DNA of 64,000 nucleotides. Source: Actinomadura alba (lineage in GTDB: Bacteria > Actinomycetota > Actinomycetes > Streptosporangiales > Streptosporangiaceae). The notes under the pieces were generated by a model. The model did not search any database and was not told where the DNA came from. It saw only the letters and a program-made list of their open reading frames with translations. Positions within the stretch are counted from its first letter, which is position 1. Every line of letters begins with the position of its first letter. Below are positions 26,031 to 34,253 of the stretch, piece after piece. The position numbers were made by a program, and so were the translations under genes. Where the stretch lies: contig NZ_JABVEC010000003.1 in NCBI RefSeq assembly GCF_014323705.1, positions 62,001-126,000 on the forward strand, read 5' to 3'.

Positions 26031-26666
26031 ATGAGTGCCATGGACGCGTACCTGAGCGCCGCGGACCAGGCGGCCGCACTGCTGCGGAAGCCGGAGGTCG
26101 CCGCGGCGTGGGAACGGCCCAGCGCGCTGGCCGAGATGACGGTCGGCGGCCTGGCCGGCCACCTCGCCTTCCAGATCTTCAGCGTCGGCTCCGCGATGCG
26201 AGAGCCCGCGTCCGAAGAGGCGCCCATTCCGCTGCTGGAGCACTACGCGCGTGCCGCGTGGATCGACGCGCCGCTCGACGGGGAGGTCAACGCCGGCATT
26301 CGGGCCAAGGGCGAGGTCATCGGCTCCGAGGGACCGCGGTCGTTGTGGAAGCGCGCCGACGCCTCGCTCGCCGAGGTGCGGACCGGTCTGGCGGGACGCT
26401 CCGGCGACCAGGCCGTGTTCATGCCGTGGACCGGCTGGGCGCTGAGGCTCGACGACTTCCTCACCACACGGACGATGGAGCTCGCCGTGCACATGGACGA
26501 TCTCGCCGTCAGCGTGGGGCTCACCACCCAAGACGTCTCGGACGCCGCTTTCGAGCCCGTGCTGATGCTCTTGACCCGGCTCGCCGCCCGGCGGCACGGC
26601 CAAGCGGCGTTGCTTCGGGCGTTGACCCGGGTGGAGCGAGCACCGGCGGCGATCAACGCGTTCTGA
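26031..26666 (+). CDS. maleylpyruvate isomerase-like (mycothiol-dependent, DinB-fold) protein
   Basis: The 211-residue protein has the N-terminal helical metal-binding domain of the mycothiol-dependent maleylpyruvate isomerase family (DinB superfamily). ALAEMTVGGLAGHLAFQIFSVG carries the first metal histidine, and TTRTMELAVHMDDLAVSVGL the later His-x-x-x-Asp motif. These proteins serve as mycothiol S-transferases in actinobacteria. ATG 26031 is preferred because GGAGG (26021-26025) is five bases upstream. It lies 14 bp after cobB and is probably co-transcribed. Confidence 0.83.
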   Translation: MSAMDAYLSAADQAAALLRKPEVAAAWERPSALAEMTVGGLAGHLAFQIFSVGSAMREPASEEAPIPLLEHYARAAWIDAPLDGEVNAGIRAKGEVIGSEGPRSLWKRADASLAEVRTGLAGRSGDQAVFMPWTGWALRLDDFLTTRTMELAVHMDDLAVSVGLTTQDVSDAAFEPVLMLLTRLAARRHGQAALLRALTRVERAPAAINAF

Positions 26667-26852
26667 GTCATCGCGCCCGAGCGCCGCGGCCCGTGAGACG
26701 GCCGGGCTTGTGCACATCGTGACCGCGCGCGGGGTGATCCATTGCCCGCTCGTCGCGGAGACTGTGCGAAGCCGCGCGCAACACCCACCACCCCACCGGC
26801 ACCTCCGAGCGCGGTCCGGGGCGACGCCACGACGCGGCGGGGAGGAGCACGC

Positions 26853-28241
26853 GTGCCCGACCTGTTCGCCGCCTCGGCGACGCCCGCCGACCTGATGGCC
26901 GCACGCGTGCAGATGGCCGTCTCGCTCGGGTGGCACATCATCGTGGCCTGCTTCGGTGTGGGCATGCCCGTGCTCACCGTGTTCGCCGAGTGGCGCGGCT
27001 ACCGGACCGGCGACGATGCCTATGTCCGCCTGGCCCACCGCTGGGCGAAGGTGATGGGCGTGCTGTTCGCCGTGGGCGCGGTGTCGGGGACGGTCCTGTC
27101 GTTCGAGATGGGGCTGCTCTGGCCGGAGCTGATGGCGACGTACGGGCAGGTGTTCGGGCTGCCGTTCGCCCTGGAGGGGTTCGCGTTCTTCATTGAGGCG
27201 ATCTTCGTGGGGATCTATCTGTACGCCTGGGACCGGCTGTCGCCGCGGGCGCACGTGCTCTCCGGCCTGCCGGTGTGCGTCGCCGGGGTCGCGTCGGCGT
27301 TCTTCGTGGTGTCGGCGAACGCGTGGATGAACACGCCTCGCGGCTTCGACCTGGTGGGCGGCCGGGTCACGCACGTACGGCCGTGGGCGGCGATGTTCAA
27401 TCCGGCGATGCCCCTGCAGGTCATCCACATGATCCTCGCCGCGTTCATGGTGACGGGCTTCTGCATCGCCGGGGTGTACGCGGTGGGGATGCTGCGCGGC
27501 CGGCGGGACCGCCACCACCGGCTCGGTTTCCTGATCCCGTTCATCGCCGCCGCCATCGTCACCCCCGTACAGGTCGTCGTGGGCGACGCGCTGGCCCGGC
27601 ATCTCGCGACCGCGCAGCCGCCCAAGCTTGCGGCGATCGAGGGTCTCACCCGCACGGGGTCGCACGTGCCGCTGTCGGTCGGCGGCGTCTTCGTCGACGG
27701 CGAGCTGCGCTACGCGATCCACATCCCGAACGCCCTTTCGCTGCTCGTCGGCTACCGGCCGAGCACGGTGATCCAGGGGCTCGACATGGTGGCACCGGCC
27801 GACCGGCCGCCGGTGAACCCCGTGCATCTGAGCTTCCAGCTCATGGTGGCGATCGGATTCGGGCTGCTGGTGCTCAGCGCCTGGTTCGCCCTGGCCTGGT
27901 GGCGCCGTCGCGACCTGCCCCGCTCGCCCTGGTTCCTGCGGCTGTCCGCGCTCTCGGGCGTGGGCGCCGTCCTGGCCCTGGAGGCCGGCTGGGTCACCAC
28001 CGAGGTCGGCCGCCAGCCGTGGGTCGTGTGGCAGCACATGCGCACCGCCGACGCCGTGAACCCGGCACCGGGACTGTGGGCGGGCCTGCTGGCGGTGCTC
28101 GCCGTCTACGCGGTTCTCACGGTCGCGACCGCGTACGTGCTGAACCGGCTGCGCACCCGGCCCGTCACCGCCCCCCAGGAGGAGTGGGCCGACGAGGCCC
28201 TCGACGCCGGCACCGGCACCGCCCGGGAGCACGGCCCATGA
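26853..28241 (+). CDS. cydA: cytochrome bd ubiquinol/menaquinol oxidase subunit I
   Basis: The 462-residue polytopic protein carries the haems of cytochrome bd, which reduces O2 with quinol at low oxygen. Recognisable features include the haem-ligand-bearing MAVSLGWHIIVACFGVGMP, the EGFAFFIEAIFVGIYLYAWDRLSP segment, and the C-terminal GRQPWVVWQHMRTADAV motif. The Q-loop is short, as in CIO-type or actinobacterial oxidases. GTG 26853 follows GGAGGAG; the upstream frame to 26742 is not coding-like. The stop overlaps cydB by 4 bp. Confidence 0.93.
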   Translation: MPDLFAASATPADLMAARVQMAVSLGWHIIVACFGVGMPVLTVFAEWRGYRTGDDAYVRLAHRWAKVMGVLFAVGAVSGTVLSFEMGLLWPELMATYGQVFGLPFALEGFAFFIEAIFVGIYLYAWDRLSPRAHVLSGLPVCVAGVASAFFVVSANAWMNTPRGFDLVGGRVTHVRPWAAMFNPAMPLQVIHMILAAFMVTGFCIAGVYAVGMLRGRRDRHHRLGFLIPFIAAAIVTPVQVVVGDALARHLATAQPPKLAAIEGLTRTGSHVPLSVGGVFVDGELRYAIHIPNALSLLVGYRPSTVIQGLDMVAPADRPPVNPVHLSFQLMVAIGFGLLVLSAWFALAWWRRRDLPRSPWFLRLSALSGVGAVLALEAGWVTTEVGRQPWVVWQHMRTADAVNPAPGLWAGLLAVLAVYAVLTVATAYVLNRLRTRPVTAPQEEWADEALDAGTGTAREHGP

Positions 28242-29239
28242 CCGCGGCGCAGTGGCTGCTCGTCATCGCCTGGCTCGGCATCACCGCGTACGCCCTGCTG
28301 GGCGGTGCGGACTTCGGCGGCGGCTTCTGGGACGCCCTCGCCGGTGGGCCGCAGCGGGGCAGCGCCCAGCGCGGCCTCATCGAGCACGCGATCGGGCCCG
28401 TCTGGGAGGCCAACCACGTGTGGCTCATCTTCGTCCTCGTCCTGTTCTGGACCTGCTTCCCCCTGGTGTTCGCCTCGGTCGCCTCCACGCTGTACATACC
28501 GCTCACCCTCGCCGCGTTCGGCATCATCGCGCGCGGGGCGGCGTTCGCGTTCCGCAAGGCGAGCACCGAGCTCTGGCAGCTCCGGCTGTTCGGCGGCGCA
28601 TTCGCCCTGTCGTCGATCCTCACCCCGTTCTTCCTCGGCACCGTCGCGGGCGGCGTCGCCTCCGGGCGCGTACCGCTCGGCATCACCCGAGGCCACATCG
28701 TCGAGAGCTGGCTGAACCCCACCTCGATCCTCGGGGGGCTGCTCGCCGTCGGCACGACCGCCTATCTCGCCGCGGTGTACCTCACCGCCGACGCGCGCCG
28801 TCACGGCAGCGTGGAACTGGCAGAGACCTTCCGCCGTCGCGGGCTCGCGGCGGCCGTGGTCACCGGCCTGCTCGTTCTCGGCGGCGTCGCCGTCCTGCGC
28901 GCCGACGCACCCCGGCTGTACGCGGGGCTCACCGGCCGCGCCTTGCCCGTGGCCGCGCTCTCGGCGCTGGCCGGCGTCGTCTCGGTCGTCCTGCTGATCA
29001 AACGCCGGTACGTCCTGGTGCGGATCACCGCCGCGCTGGCCGTCGCGGCGGTCCTGTGGGGCTGGGCCGTCGCGCAGTACCCCGTCCTGCTGCCCCCGGG
29101 CGGAACGGTCTCCCGTACGGCCGCCGAGCCCGGCGTGCTGCGCGCGACGCTGGCGACGACGATCGTGGGCCTGCTGCTCCTCGTCCCGTCGCTCATCTGG
29201 CTGTTCGCGCTGTTCCAGACCCAACGCCCCACGCGGTGA
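28238..29239 (+). CDS. cydB: cytochrome bd oxidase subunit II
   Basis: The 333-residue membrane protein is the partner of CydA. It opens WLLVIAWLGITAYALLGGADFGGGFWDALAGG, the diagnostic CydB N-terminus, followed by IGPVWEANHVWLIFVLVLFWTCFP. Eight or more hydrophobic helices are predicted by eye. Its start overlaps the cydA stop (ATGA), and its stop overlaps the next gene (GTGA). No cydCD transporter genes follow. Confidence 0.93.
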   Translation: MTAAQWLLVIAWLGITAYALLGGADFGGGFWDALAGGPQRGSAQRGLIEHAIGPVWEANHVWLIFVLVLFWTCFPLVFASVASTLYIPLTLAAFGIIARGAAFAFRKASTELWQLRLFGGAFALSSILTPFFLGTVAGGVASGRVPLGITRGHIVESWLNPTSILGGLLAVGTTAYLAAVYLTADARRHGSVELAETFRRRGLAAAVVTGLLVLGGVAVLRADAPRLYAGLTGRALPVAALSALAGVVSVVLLIKRRYVLVRITAALAVAAVLWGWAVAQYPVLLPPGGTVSRTAAEPGVLRATLATTIVGLLLLVPSLIWLFALFQTQRPTR

Positions 29240-29925
29240 GCCCGCCCCGCCGGGCGGCGCGGGAACCGAGGCGGACACCGCTCACCGTCTCGCTGACGCT
29301 CCTCGCCATCGGGTCGGGCGCGTCGGACGCGTTGAGCCTCACCTCGCTCGGGACCGTGTTCACCGCGATGATGACCGGCAACCTGATCCTGCTCGGCGTC
29401 TCCCTGGGGCACGCGCACTTCGCCTCGGCGCTGCCCGCCGTCGTGTCCATCTCGGCGTACATCGCGGGCGTGTTCGCGGCGGCCTGGTGGCTCCGGGGCG
29501 TGCGGGCGAGCGCGGACGAGCCGTGGCCGCGCCGGGTCACTCACATGATGGCCGCGCTGGCGCTGATCCAGGCGGTCGTTCTGTCCTGGTGGTTCGCGAC
29601 CGGCGGGCACCCCGGCCTGGCGGCCCGCCTGGCGCTCGTCGGGCTCACGGCGGCGGCGATGGGCGTACAGAGCGGGGCGGTCAACGCCCTCGCGGTGGGC
29701 GGTACGTCGACGACCTACCTCACCGGCACGCTGACCACGCTGACGACCGAGCTGGCCACCACCACGGGTGAACCGCTCATCATGCGGCGCCGGGTGATGG
29801 TCATCGTGGCGGCCCTCGTCGGGGCGCTCCTCGAAACCGTACTGCTCATCCGGGCCCGCGCCATCGCACCCGCGCTGCCCCTCGTCACCACCCTCGCCGT
29901 CATCGCGATCGCCCGAGATCGTTGA
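29236..29925 (+). CDS. DUF1275 (YoaK-type) membrane protein
   Basis: The 229-residue polytopic membrane protein starts at GTG 29236, overlapping the cydB stop by 4 bp. It shows the SGASDALSLTSLGTVFTAMMTGNLILLG signature of DUF1275 and about six helices, with the family's GVQSGAVNALAVGGTSTTYLTGTLT near the C-terminus. The function is unknown. Its translational coupling to cydAB is notable: a role in bd oxidase assembly or redox adaptation is conceivable but only inferred. It converges on the minus-strand membrane protein with a 26-bp overlap at the ends. Confidence 0.88.
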   Translation: MSPPRRAAREPRRTPLTVSLTLLAIGSGASDALSLTSLGTVFTAMMTGNLILLGVSLGHAHFASALPAVVSISAYIAGVFAAAWWLRGVRASADEPWPRRVTHMMAALALIQAVVLSWWFATGGHPGLAARLALVGLTAAAMGVQSGAVNALAVGGTSTTYLTGTLTTLTTELATTTGEPLIMRRRVMVIVAALVGALLETVLLIRARAIAPALPLVTTLAVIAIARDR

Positions 29926-30376
29926 GGGCCTCGAAGGTCGCCACCGTGGCCACCCCGAAGGCGAGATGCGGGACGATGTCGGACGCCCATCCGGCGAGAC
30001 CCCACGTACGCGGGTCGGTCAGGCCGGACAGCACGAGCGGCACATCACTCATCGCCATCGCCGCCGCGCCCACCGCCACGGCCGCCACCGGCGCCCGCAG
30101 CCTGAGGCCGCCGGCGCGCACCGCGCCGAAGACCGCCCCGGTGACGAGCCCGACGCCGTAGCCGAGCAGGGCGCCGATCGCGCTCGCGCGGTTGCGCCAG
30201 TCCTCGTCCTCGCGCGGCACTTCGACGCCCGCCAGCTCCGCGAGCCGGTCCACCAGCCGGCCCGGTAACTCGCTGGCGGGCCGCCCCCGGACGGCCATGT
30301 CCAGATAGCCGACCGCATCGAGCGCCAAGATGCCGACCGCTCCGGCCACTGCGCCCAGCAAGAGCTCCCGTCTCAC
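29900..30376 (-). CDS. small membrane protein, coupled to ferritin-like gene
   Basis: The 158-residue protein has an N-terminal hydrophobic helix (LLLGAVAGAVGILALDAVGYLDMAVRG), a charged middle (REDEDWRNRASAIG) and three further hydrophobic segments. It ends in FGVATVATFEALNDLGRSR. No named family is certain. The start overlaps the stop of the upstream ferritin-like gene by 4 bp (30373-30376). It therefore probably supports that protein, for example in iron or membrane stress. Confidence 0.7.
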   Translation of the reverse strand: MRRELLLGAVAGAVGILALDAVGYLDMAVRGRPASELPGRLVDRLAELAGVEVPREDEDWRNRASAIGALLGYGVGLVTGAVFGAVRAGGLRLRAPVAAVAVGAAAMAMSDVPLVLSGLTDPRTWGLAGWASDIVPHLAFGVATVATFEALNDLGRSR

Positions 30377-30939
30377 AGCACCCCGCTCGAATCGGGCCCC
30401 TTCAGTTCGCTCGGCAGGCGCTCCAGCAGGCTTCTCAGATCGTCGGCGTGCTCTTCCTCGTTGGCGAGCAGGTACTCGAACAGCCGGCGCGTGGTGGGGT
30501 CGCCATCACCGAGCCACTGCGCTATCTCGGTGTACGAGGCGATGGCGATCCGCTCCGCGACGAGATCCTCCTTGATCATCTCAACCAGGTCGAGGCTCGC
30601 GTCGTACTCGGTGTGCGACCGGGTGGCCAGGCCCTTCGGGTCGAAGTCTGGTTCTCCGCCCAGCTGCACGATCCGCTCGGCGAGCCGGTCCGCGTGGTCC
30701 TGCTCGTCGGCCGCGTGCTCGAGGAACTCCTTCGCCACGGGTTCCGCGTGGATGCCCGTCGCCGTGTAGTAGTGCCGCTTGTACCGCAGCACGCAGACCA
30801 ACTCGGTCGCCAGCGCCTCGTTGCAGACCTGGATCACCCGATCGAGATCGGCACCGTACGCGTCGGTCACCGGACCCTTGTCGATCTCCGCCCGCGCGCG
30901 CTCGCGGAGAGTGGTGATGTCAGTAAGAAATTCCGCCAT
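30373..30939 (-). CDS. bacterioferritin/ferritin-like protein
   Basis: The 188-residue protein is a four-helix-bundle ferritin-like protein. The di-iron site residues are visible: EALATELVCVLRYKRHYY, the ExxH motif in AADEQDHADRL, EDLVAERIAIASY, and EEEHADDL in the last helix. It would bind and oxidise iron, possibly as a 24-mer or smaller cage. It is the first gene of a two-gene operon with the membrane protein at 29900. Confidence 0.86.
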   Translation of the reverse strand: MAEFLTDITTLRERARAEIDKGPVTDAYGADLDRVIQVCNEALATELVCVLRYKRHYYTATGIHAEPVAKEFLEHAADEQDHADRLAERIVQLGGEPDFDPKGLATRSHTEYDASLDLVEMIKEDLVAERIAIASYTEIAQWLGDGDPTTRRLFEYLLANEEEHADDLRSLLERLPSELKGPDSSGVL

Positions 30940-30987
30940 GCCGGGACTCCCAAGGGTCAGGTTTCTCTACTACCCGCCCCTTACCCG

Positions 30988-31839
30988 TCACGATGCGGAT
31001 ACACCACGTGTAACCGGAGGCACAGCGTCTGTGATCACCGTGCCGTCTCGTGGCTCCGGCGGTCCGCTCGCCGCGTCAACGATGGTGAGACCGGCCGCGA
31101 GCAATCGAGAGGGCGGCAGCCCGAACATCCGGTGGAACGCCGCGCTGAAGTGTGACGGACTGGCGAACCCTGCGTCCATCGCGGCCGTGGTGAGGTCTCG
31201 CCCTTCCGCGATCAGCTCCGCGACGCGCGTCATCCGGGTCCACAGCCGGTAACGGCGCAGGCTCGTACCCGTGTGGACAGGGAACAGGTGGAGGAATCGT
31301 GAGGTGGAGAGGCCACAGTCGGCGGCGAGTTCTTCGGCCGAGACGGTGCGGTGCACCTCGGCACGCAGGCGTGCCGCGGCGGCACGGATGCGCGGATCGG
31401 ACCGAGCCGCCCCGCGTGGTGCGGCGAGTTCCAGCCAGGCCGACGCGGAGGCGGCGTCGTCCCCGTGAGGAGCATGACGTACCAGCTCTCCCTCATCGCG
31501 GTGGCCGAGTCGAAGCCCGGCATCGCCCCCGGTCATCCTCTGCTCACACGCGGCACGTCGCGGCGAACCCGGATCGAGATAGCAGAACAGCATCCGATCA
31601 CCATGGGCGACCAGCCGGTGCTCGACGCGAGGCGCGATCAGGGCGCTTCGCGCCGTCTGTACGGGTCGTCCTTTCGCCTGCACTGTGAAGACGCCGTCGA
31701 GGCCGACCGCCAGGCAGGACACCGAGCCGGAATGCAGGTCCAGGTCCAGGGCGGGCCCAGCGTAGATCGCCTGGCCCGGCCACAGCCAAAGCACGGCCCC
31801 GGCATCGCAGCAGGTTCGTGAAAGCACGGTCGAGCTCAC
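30988..31839 (-). CDS. AraC-family transcriptional regulator
   Basis: The 283-residue regulator has an N-terminal cupin-like sensing domain (residues ~1-130; GLDGVFTVQAKGRPVQTARSALIAPRVEHRL). The C-terminal AraC double helix-turn-helix (~165-265) is SAEELAADCGLSTSRFLHLFPVHTGTSLRRYRLWTRMTRVAELIAEGRDLTTAAMDAGFASPSHFSAAFHRMFGLPPSRLL. It starts at GTG 31839. Divergent from the DUF4345 gene with only 53 bp between them, it could control that gene. Inducer unknown. Confidence 0.9.
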   Translation of the reverse strand: MSSTVLSRTCCDAGAVLWLWPGQAIYAGPALDLDLHSGSVSCLAVGLDGVFTVQAKGRPVQTARSALIAPRVEHRLVAHGDRMLFCYLDPGSPRRAACEQRMTGGDAGLRLGHRDEGELVRHAPHGDDAASASAWLELAAPRGAARSDPRIRAAAARLRAEVHRTVSAEELAADCGLSTSRFLHLFPVHTGTSLRRYRLWTRMTRVAELIAEGRDLTTAAMDAGFASPSHFSAAFHRMFGLPPSRLLAAGLTIVDAASGPPEPRDGTVITDAVPPVTRGVSAS

Positions 31840-31892
31840 GGCGGCATCATCTCCCAGAAGTTGATCCTTCGGTGAGCGGGGAGCGGGAGCAC

Positions 31893-32267
31893 ATGGCCGG
31901 TTTCGTCATCGCCGTCGTGGCGGTCTTCTTCCTGGGGATGGGCGGGTACGGCCTGGTGGCGCCCGCCGCACTGATCAGGCCGTTCCGGATGGCCGCCGAC
32001 TCGACCGAAGCGCGGACCGAGATCCGTGCCGTGTACGGGGGCTTCGGCATCGCCATGGCCCTGGTGCTGGCCCTCGCGGCCATCGATCTCGGCGGGATCC
32101 GGCGGGGCGTCGTCATCGCGGTCGCGGCGGCACTCTTGGGCATGGCCTTCGGGCGCCTGGTGGCGCGCGTGGTCGAGCGGCCGTCGGCGTTCTACCCGTC
32201 CTGGTGCTACTTCTGGGTCGAGACGATCGGCGGTGGTCTCCTGCTCGCCACCGCCGGATCGGCCTGA
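31893..32267 (+). CDS. DUF4345 membrane protein
   Basis: The 124-residue protein has four hydrophobic segments and the DUF4345 signature RTEIRAVYGGFGIAMALVLALAA. It starts at ATG 31893 behind GAGCGGGAGC. Function unknown. It is the divergent partner of the AraC gene. Its last 61 bp overlap, on the opposite strand, the end of the 32207 gene, so the two mRNAs would be complementary at their 3' ends. Confidence 0.8.
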   Translation: MAGFVIAVVAVFFLGMGGYGLVAPAALIRPFRMAADSTEARTEIRAVYGGFGIAMALVLALAAIDLGGIRRGVVIAVAAALLGMAFGRLVARVVERPSAFYPSWCYFWVETIGGGLLLATAGSA

Positions 32268-33004
32268 CGGCAGGTCAGGGCGAAGGCGAGCAACAACCCG
32301 CCGCCCGCGAGCACGACGATTCCCGACGGGAGCAGGAAACCGAACCGCAGGCCGATCGAGGCATGTACGGCCACGCCCGGTTCGCCGGTGAGCCGCATGA
32401 CGACGATGGACCAGGCGCCGCGCGTCTTGTTCCAGTTCAGCGTCCGGGGACCGGCACCGGCCGAGGACGCCACCCAGAACGGCTGATCGGCCGGGCTCTC
32501 GGCACGGGCGGTTCCCGGCACCCGCCGGAAGACGGGCCGGAACGGGCTGAGCCCGGCCGAGATGAACTCGTCGTGGGAACTGCCCCGAAGGAAGGCCTCG
32601 ACGTCGTCCTTGGGCCCGATGCCGACGAACAGGGGGATGTTCGGGTCCGAGGGGCGCACCACGACCCGGAGCCGGGCCAGCTCACCGACATCGGGACTCG
32701 GATCCGCCGCGTGAGCCGAGGTCGAACCCACCTGGATCTCGTCGGACTTGAGCGCTGCGGTGGGCGTGGCGAACTGGTGGGCCGGGCTGCTGAAGTAGCC
32801 GCCGGAGCCGCCCTGCACCGCCGCCAGCAGGGTGAACCCGGCTCCCACCAGCAAGAGCAGCACCGCGGCCACCGCGACCAACATGCACGGCGGCCGGCCG
32901 CGCCCGCGAGTGCGCTGTCGCCGTGCGACCGGAGCGGGGATCGTGGCGGCGGCCGGCCGCCGCGAGGAGCCGACCGTCGCGATGTCGGATCGGAACAACG
33001 TCAT
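32207..33004 (-). CDS. membrane-anchored hypothetical protein with extracytoplasmic domain
   Basis: The 265-residue protein starts at ATG 33004, with GGAGG 6 bases upstream. It has an Arg-rich cytoplasmic N-terminus (~30 residues), a transmembrane helix (MLVAVAAVLLLLVGAGFTLLAAV, ~41-63), and an exported domain (~65-225). A second hydrophobic helix follows (LLPSGIVVLAGGGLLLAFAL). The exported part is beta-rich (VVVRPSDPNIPLFVGIGP, AWSIVVMRLTGEPGVAVHASIGL). It lies divergent from a TetR gene, which probably represses it. No catalytic motif is seen. Confidence 0.75.
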   Translation of the reverse strand: MTLFRSDIATVGSSRRPAAATIPAPVARRQRTRGRGRPPCMLVAVAAVLLLLVGAGFTLLAAVQGGSGGYFSSPAHQFATPTAALKSDEIQVGSTSAHAADPSPDVGELARLRVVVRPSDPNIPLFVGIGPKDDVEAFLRGSSHDEFISAGLSPFRPVFRRVPGTARAESPADQPFWVASSAGAGPRTLNWNKTRGAWSIVVMRLTGEPGVAVHASIGLRFGFLLPSGIVVLAGGGLLLAFALTCRQADPAVASRRPPPIVSTQK

Positions 33005-33013
33005 GCCGTCCTC

Positions 33014-33075
33014 CACATGGAGTTTTTATAACACGACCGTACTATAAAAAGACTGTATCACAGTTGTGCTATAAA
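33014..33075. promoter_or_regulatory. AT-rich divergent promoter with inverted repeats
   Basis: This stretch is strikingly AT-rich for the genome. TTTTTATA (33023-33030) and TATAAAAA (33043-33050) are exact inverted repeats around 33036. A second inverted repeat, CACA-GT-TGTG (33059-33068), lies beside TATAAA (33070-33075). The two TATA words are placed to be -10 boxes of the two divergent genes at 33004 and 33082. The palindromes suit a TetR dimer. This is likely an autoregulatory operator-promoter. Confidence 0.6.
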
Positions 33076-33081
33076 GGCCCT

Positions 33082-33675
33082 GTGCCCAAGGTGGTGGATC
33101 CGGCGGAGCGCCGCCGCGAGCTGACGGCGGCCGTATGGCGGGTGATCCGCCGCGACGGCCTCGACCAGGCATCGGTCCGTAACGTCGCCCGCGAGGCCGG
33201 CGTGTCGATGGGGTCGCTGCGACACTACTTCGCCACGCAGTCCGAGCTGCTGGTCTTCGCCCTGCAAGTGATCATCGATCGGATCGAGACGCGGATCGCC
33301 ACGCTGCCCACCGAGCCGGAATCCCGGCGGCAGGCCGAGCGGGTACTGGCCGAGCTGCTGCCCATGGACGCCGAGCGGGCCGCGGAGAACGAGGTTTGGC
33401 TCGCCTTCACCGCTCGCGCGATGGTGGACCCCGGGCTACGCGCGCTGCGGGACCGCAGCCACGACACCCTCCGGGAGGGCTGCCGAGCAGTGGTCCGCAG
33501 GCTCGCCGGCGGCGACGGGGCCGGAACGGACGTCGAGCTGGAGGCCGACCGGCTGCACTCCCTGATAGACGGGCTCGCCGTGCACGCCGCCATGCGACCG
33601 GACGTGACCACCAGCGAGCGGATGCGCGTCATCATCGCCCGCCACCTCGACGAGCTGGAGCGGACCGTCCGGTGA
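33082..33675 (+). CDS. TetR-family regulator
   Basis: The 197-residue protein starts at GTG 33082 (VPKVVDPAERRRELTAAVWRVIRRDGLDQASVRNVAREAGVSMGSLRHYFATQSELLVFALQVI), which gives the standard TetR helix-turn-helix and length. The C-terminal domain (YYFATQ... to ...RHLDELERTVR) resembles BetI-type TetR_C. The promoter region is shared with the exported membrane protein gene at 33004, and the operator palindromes are within 60 bp of the start. It likely represses that gene and itself. Confidence 0.88.
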   Translation: MPKVVDPAERRRELTAAVWRVIRRDGLDQASVRNVAREAGVSMGSLRHYFATQSELLVFALQVIIDRIETRIATLPTEPESRRQAERVLAELLPMDAERAAENEVWLAFTARAMVDPGLRALRDRSHDTLREGCRAVVRRLAGGDGAGTDVELEADRLHSLIDGLAVHAAMRPDVTTSERMRVIIARHLDELERTVR

Positions 33676-33679
33676 TCCG

Positions 33680-33808
33680 GCAACCGCCGCCCCGGAGGAG
33701 CGCGTCTCCTACGCGGGCCGGCTGGGCCAGAAGTGGCTCGACGCGGACGACTGCGAGGTCCCCGACCTCGTCCGCAAGTCCCTCGACCAGGTGCTGGTCA
33801 AAATCTGA
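33680..33808 (+). pseudogene. truncated 3' fragment of an unknown gene
   Basis: After the TetR stop, a 42-codon stretch (ATAAPEERVSYAGRLG... to ...VRKSLDQVLVKI, TGA at 33808) reads as good coding sequence with strong third-position GC. It has no start codon and no RBS. It is 18 bp ahead of the coiled-coil gene and in the same reading frame, so it may be the degenerate end of a neighbouring or partner gene. The ancestor is not identified. Confidence 0.4.
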
Positions 33809-33826
33809 GAGCGGGAGGGGCAGCCG

Positions 33827-34129
33827 GTGACCCAAGAGAGCGACCAGGAGGAGCTGGAGGCGACGAGAGCGATCCTGGCGGAGGTCCGGGCGGAATTCTC
33901 GACGCTCAGAACAGCGGCCAGGGACTCCATCGCACGCGCCAACCGCCGGGTCGCCGAGGTCGAGAAGCAGGTCTTGGAGACCGCGGAGCTCCAGCTGAAA
34001 CTGCTCGACGAGATCCACGTCAATCGCGCCAAACTCGACCGGATCCAGCTGGTGATCGAGCAGGCCGAACAGGCCGGCGAGATCGTGATCTTGGTATCCG
34101 CTCTCCGCGCCGTGCTCGAGGAGACCTGA
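33827..34129 (+). CDS. small coiled-coil protein
   Basis: The 100-residue acidic/basic protein is predicted to be almost entirely alpha-helical with heptad repeats (EELEATRAILAEVRAEFSTLRTAARDSIARANRRVAEVEKQVLETAELQLKLLDEI). It starts at GTG 33827 behind GGGAGGGG. No family is recognised. It ends about 125 bp before the 3' end of the minus-strand lipid cluster (34254), so it marks the boundary of that locus. Confidence 0.6.
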   Translation: MTQESDQEELEATRAILAEVRAEFSTLRTAARDSIARANRRVAEVEKQVLETAELQLKLLDEIHVNRAKLDRIQLVIEQAEQAGEIVILVSALRAVLEET

Positions 34130-34253
34130 GGGCGCGCCGCTCGGCCCAGGACACCTACACGCCGGCTCGGGCCGCTGGTCACCCCTGGCCGTGCGACCTG
34201 GGCGTATTCGTGAGGGTGGCCGAGTTACGGGCACTCACAGGGCCGGAAAACCG

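Noticed and set aside
26707..26725. A Rex-like half site (TTGTGCACATCGTGACC) upstream of cydA
   Set aside because: Only the left half fits the Rex consensus; the right half does not match TTCACAA, so it is not called.
25695..28232. An 845-codon minus-strand frame
   Set aside because: It runs antisense through the sirtuin, DinB-fold and cydA genes, all of which have clear domains on the plus strand.
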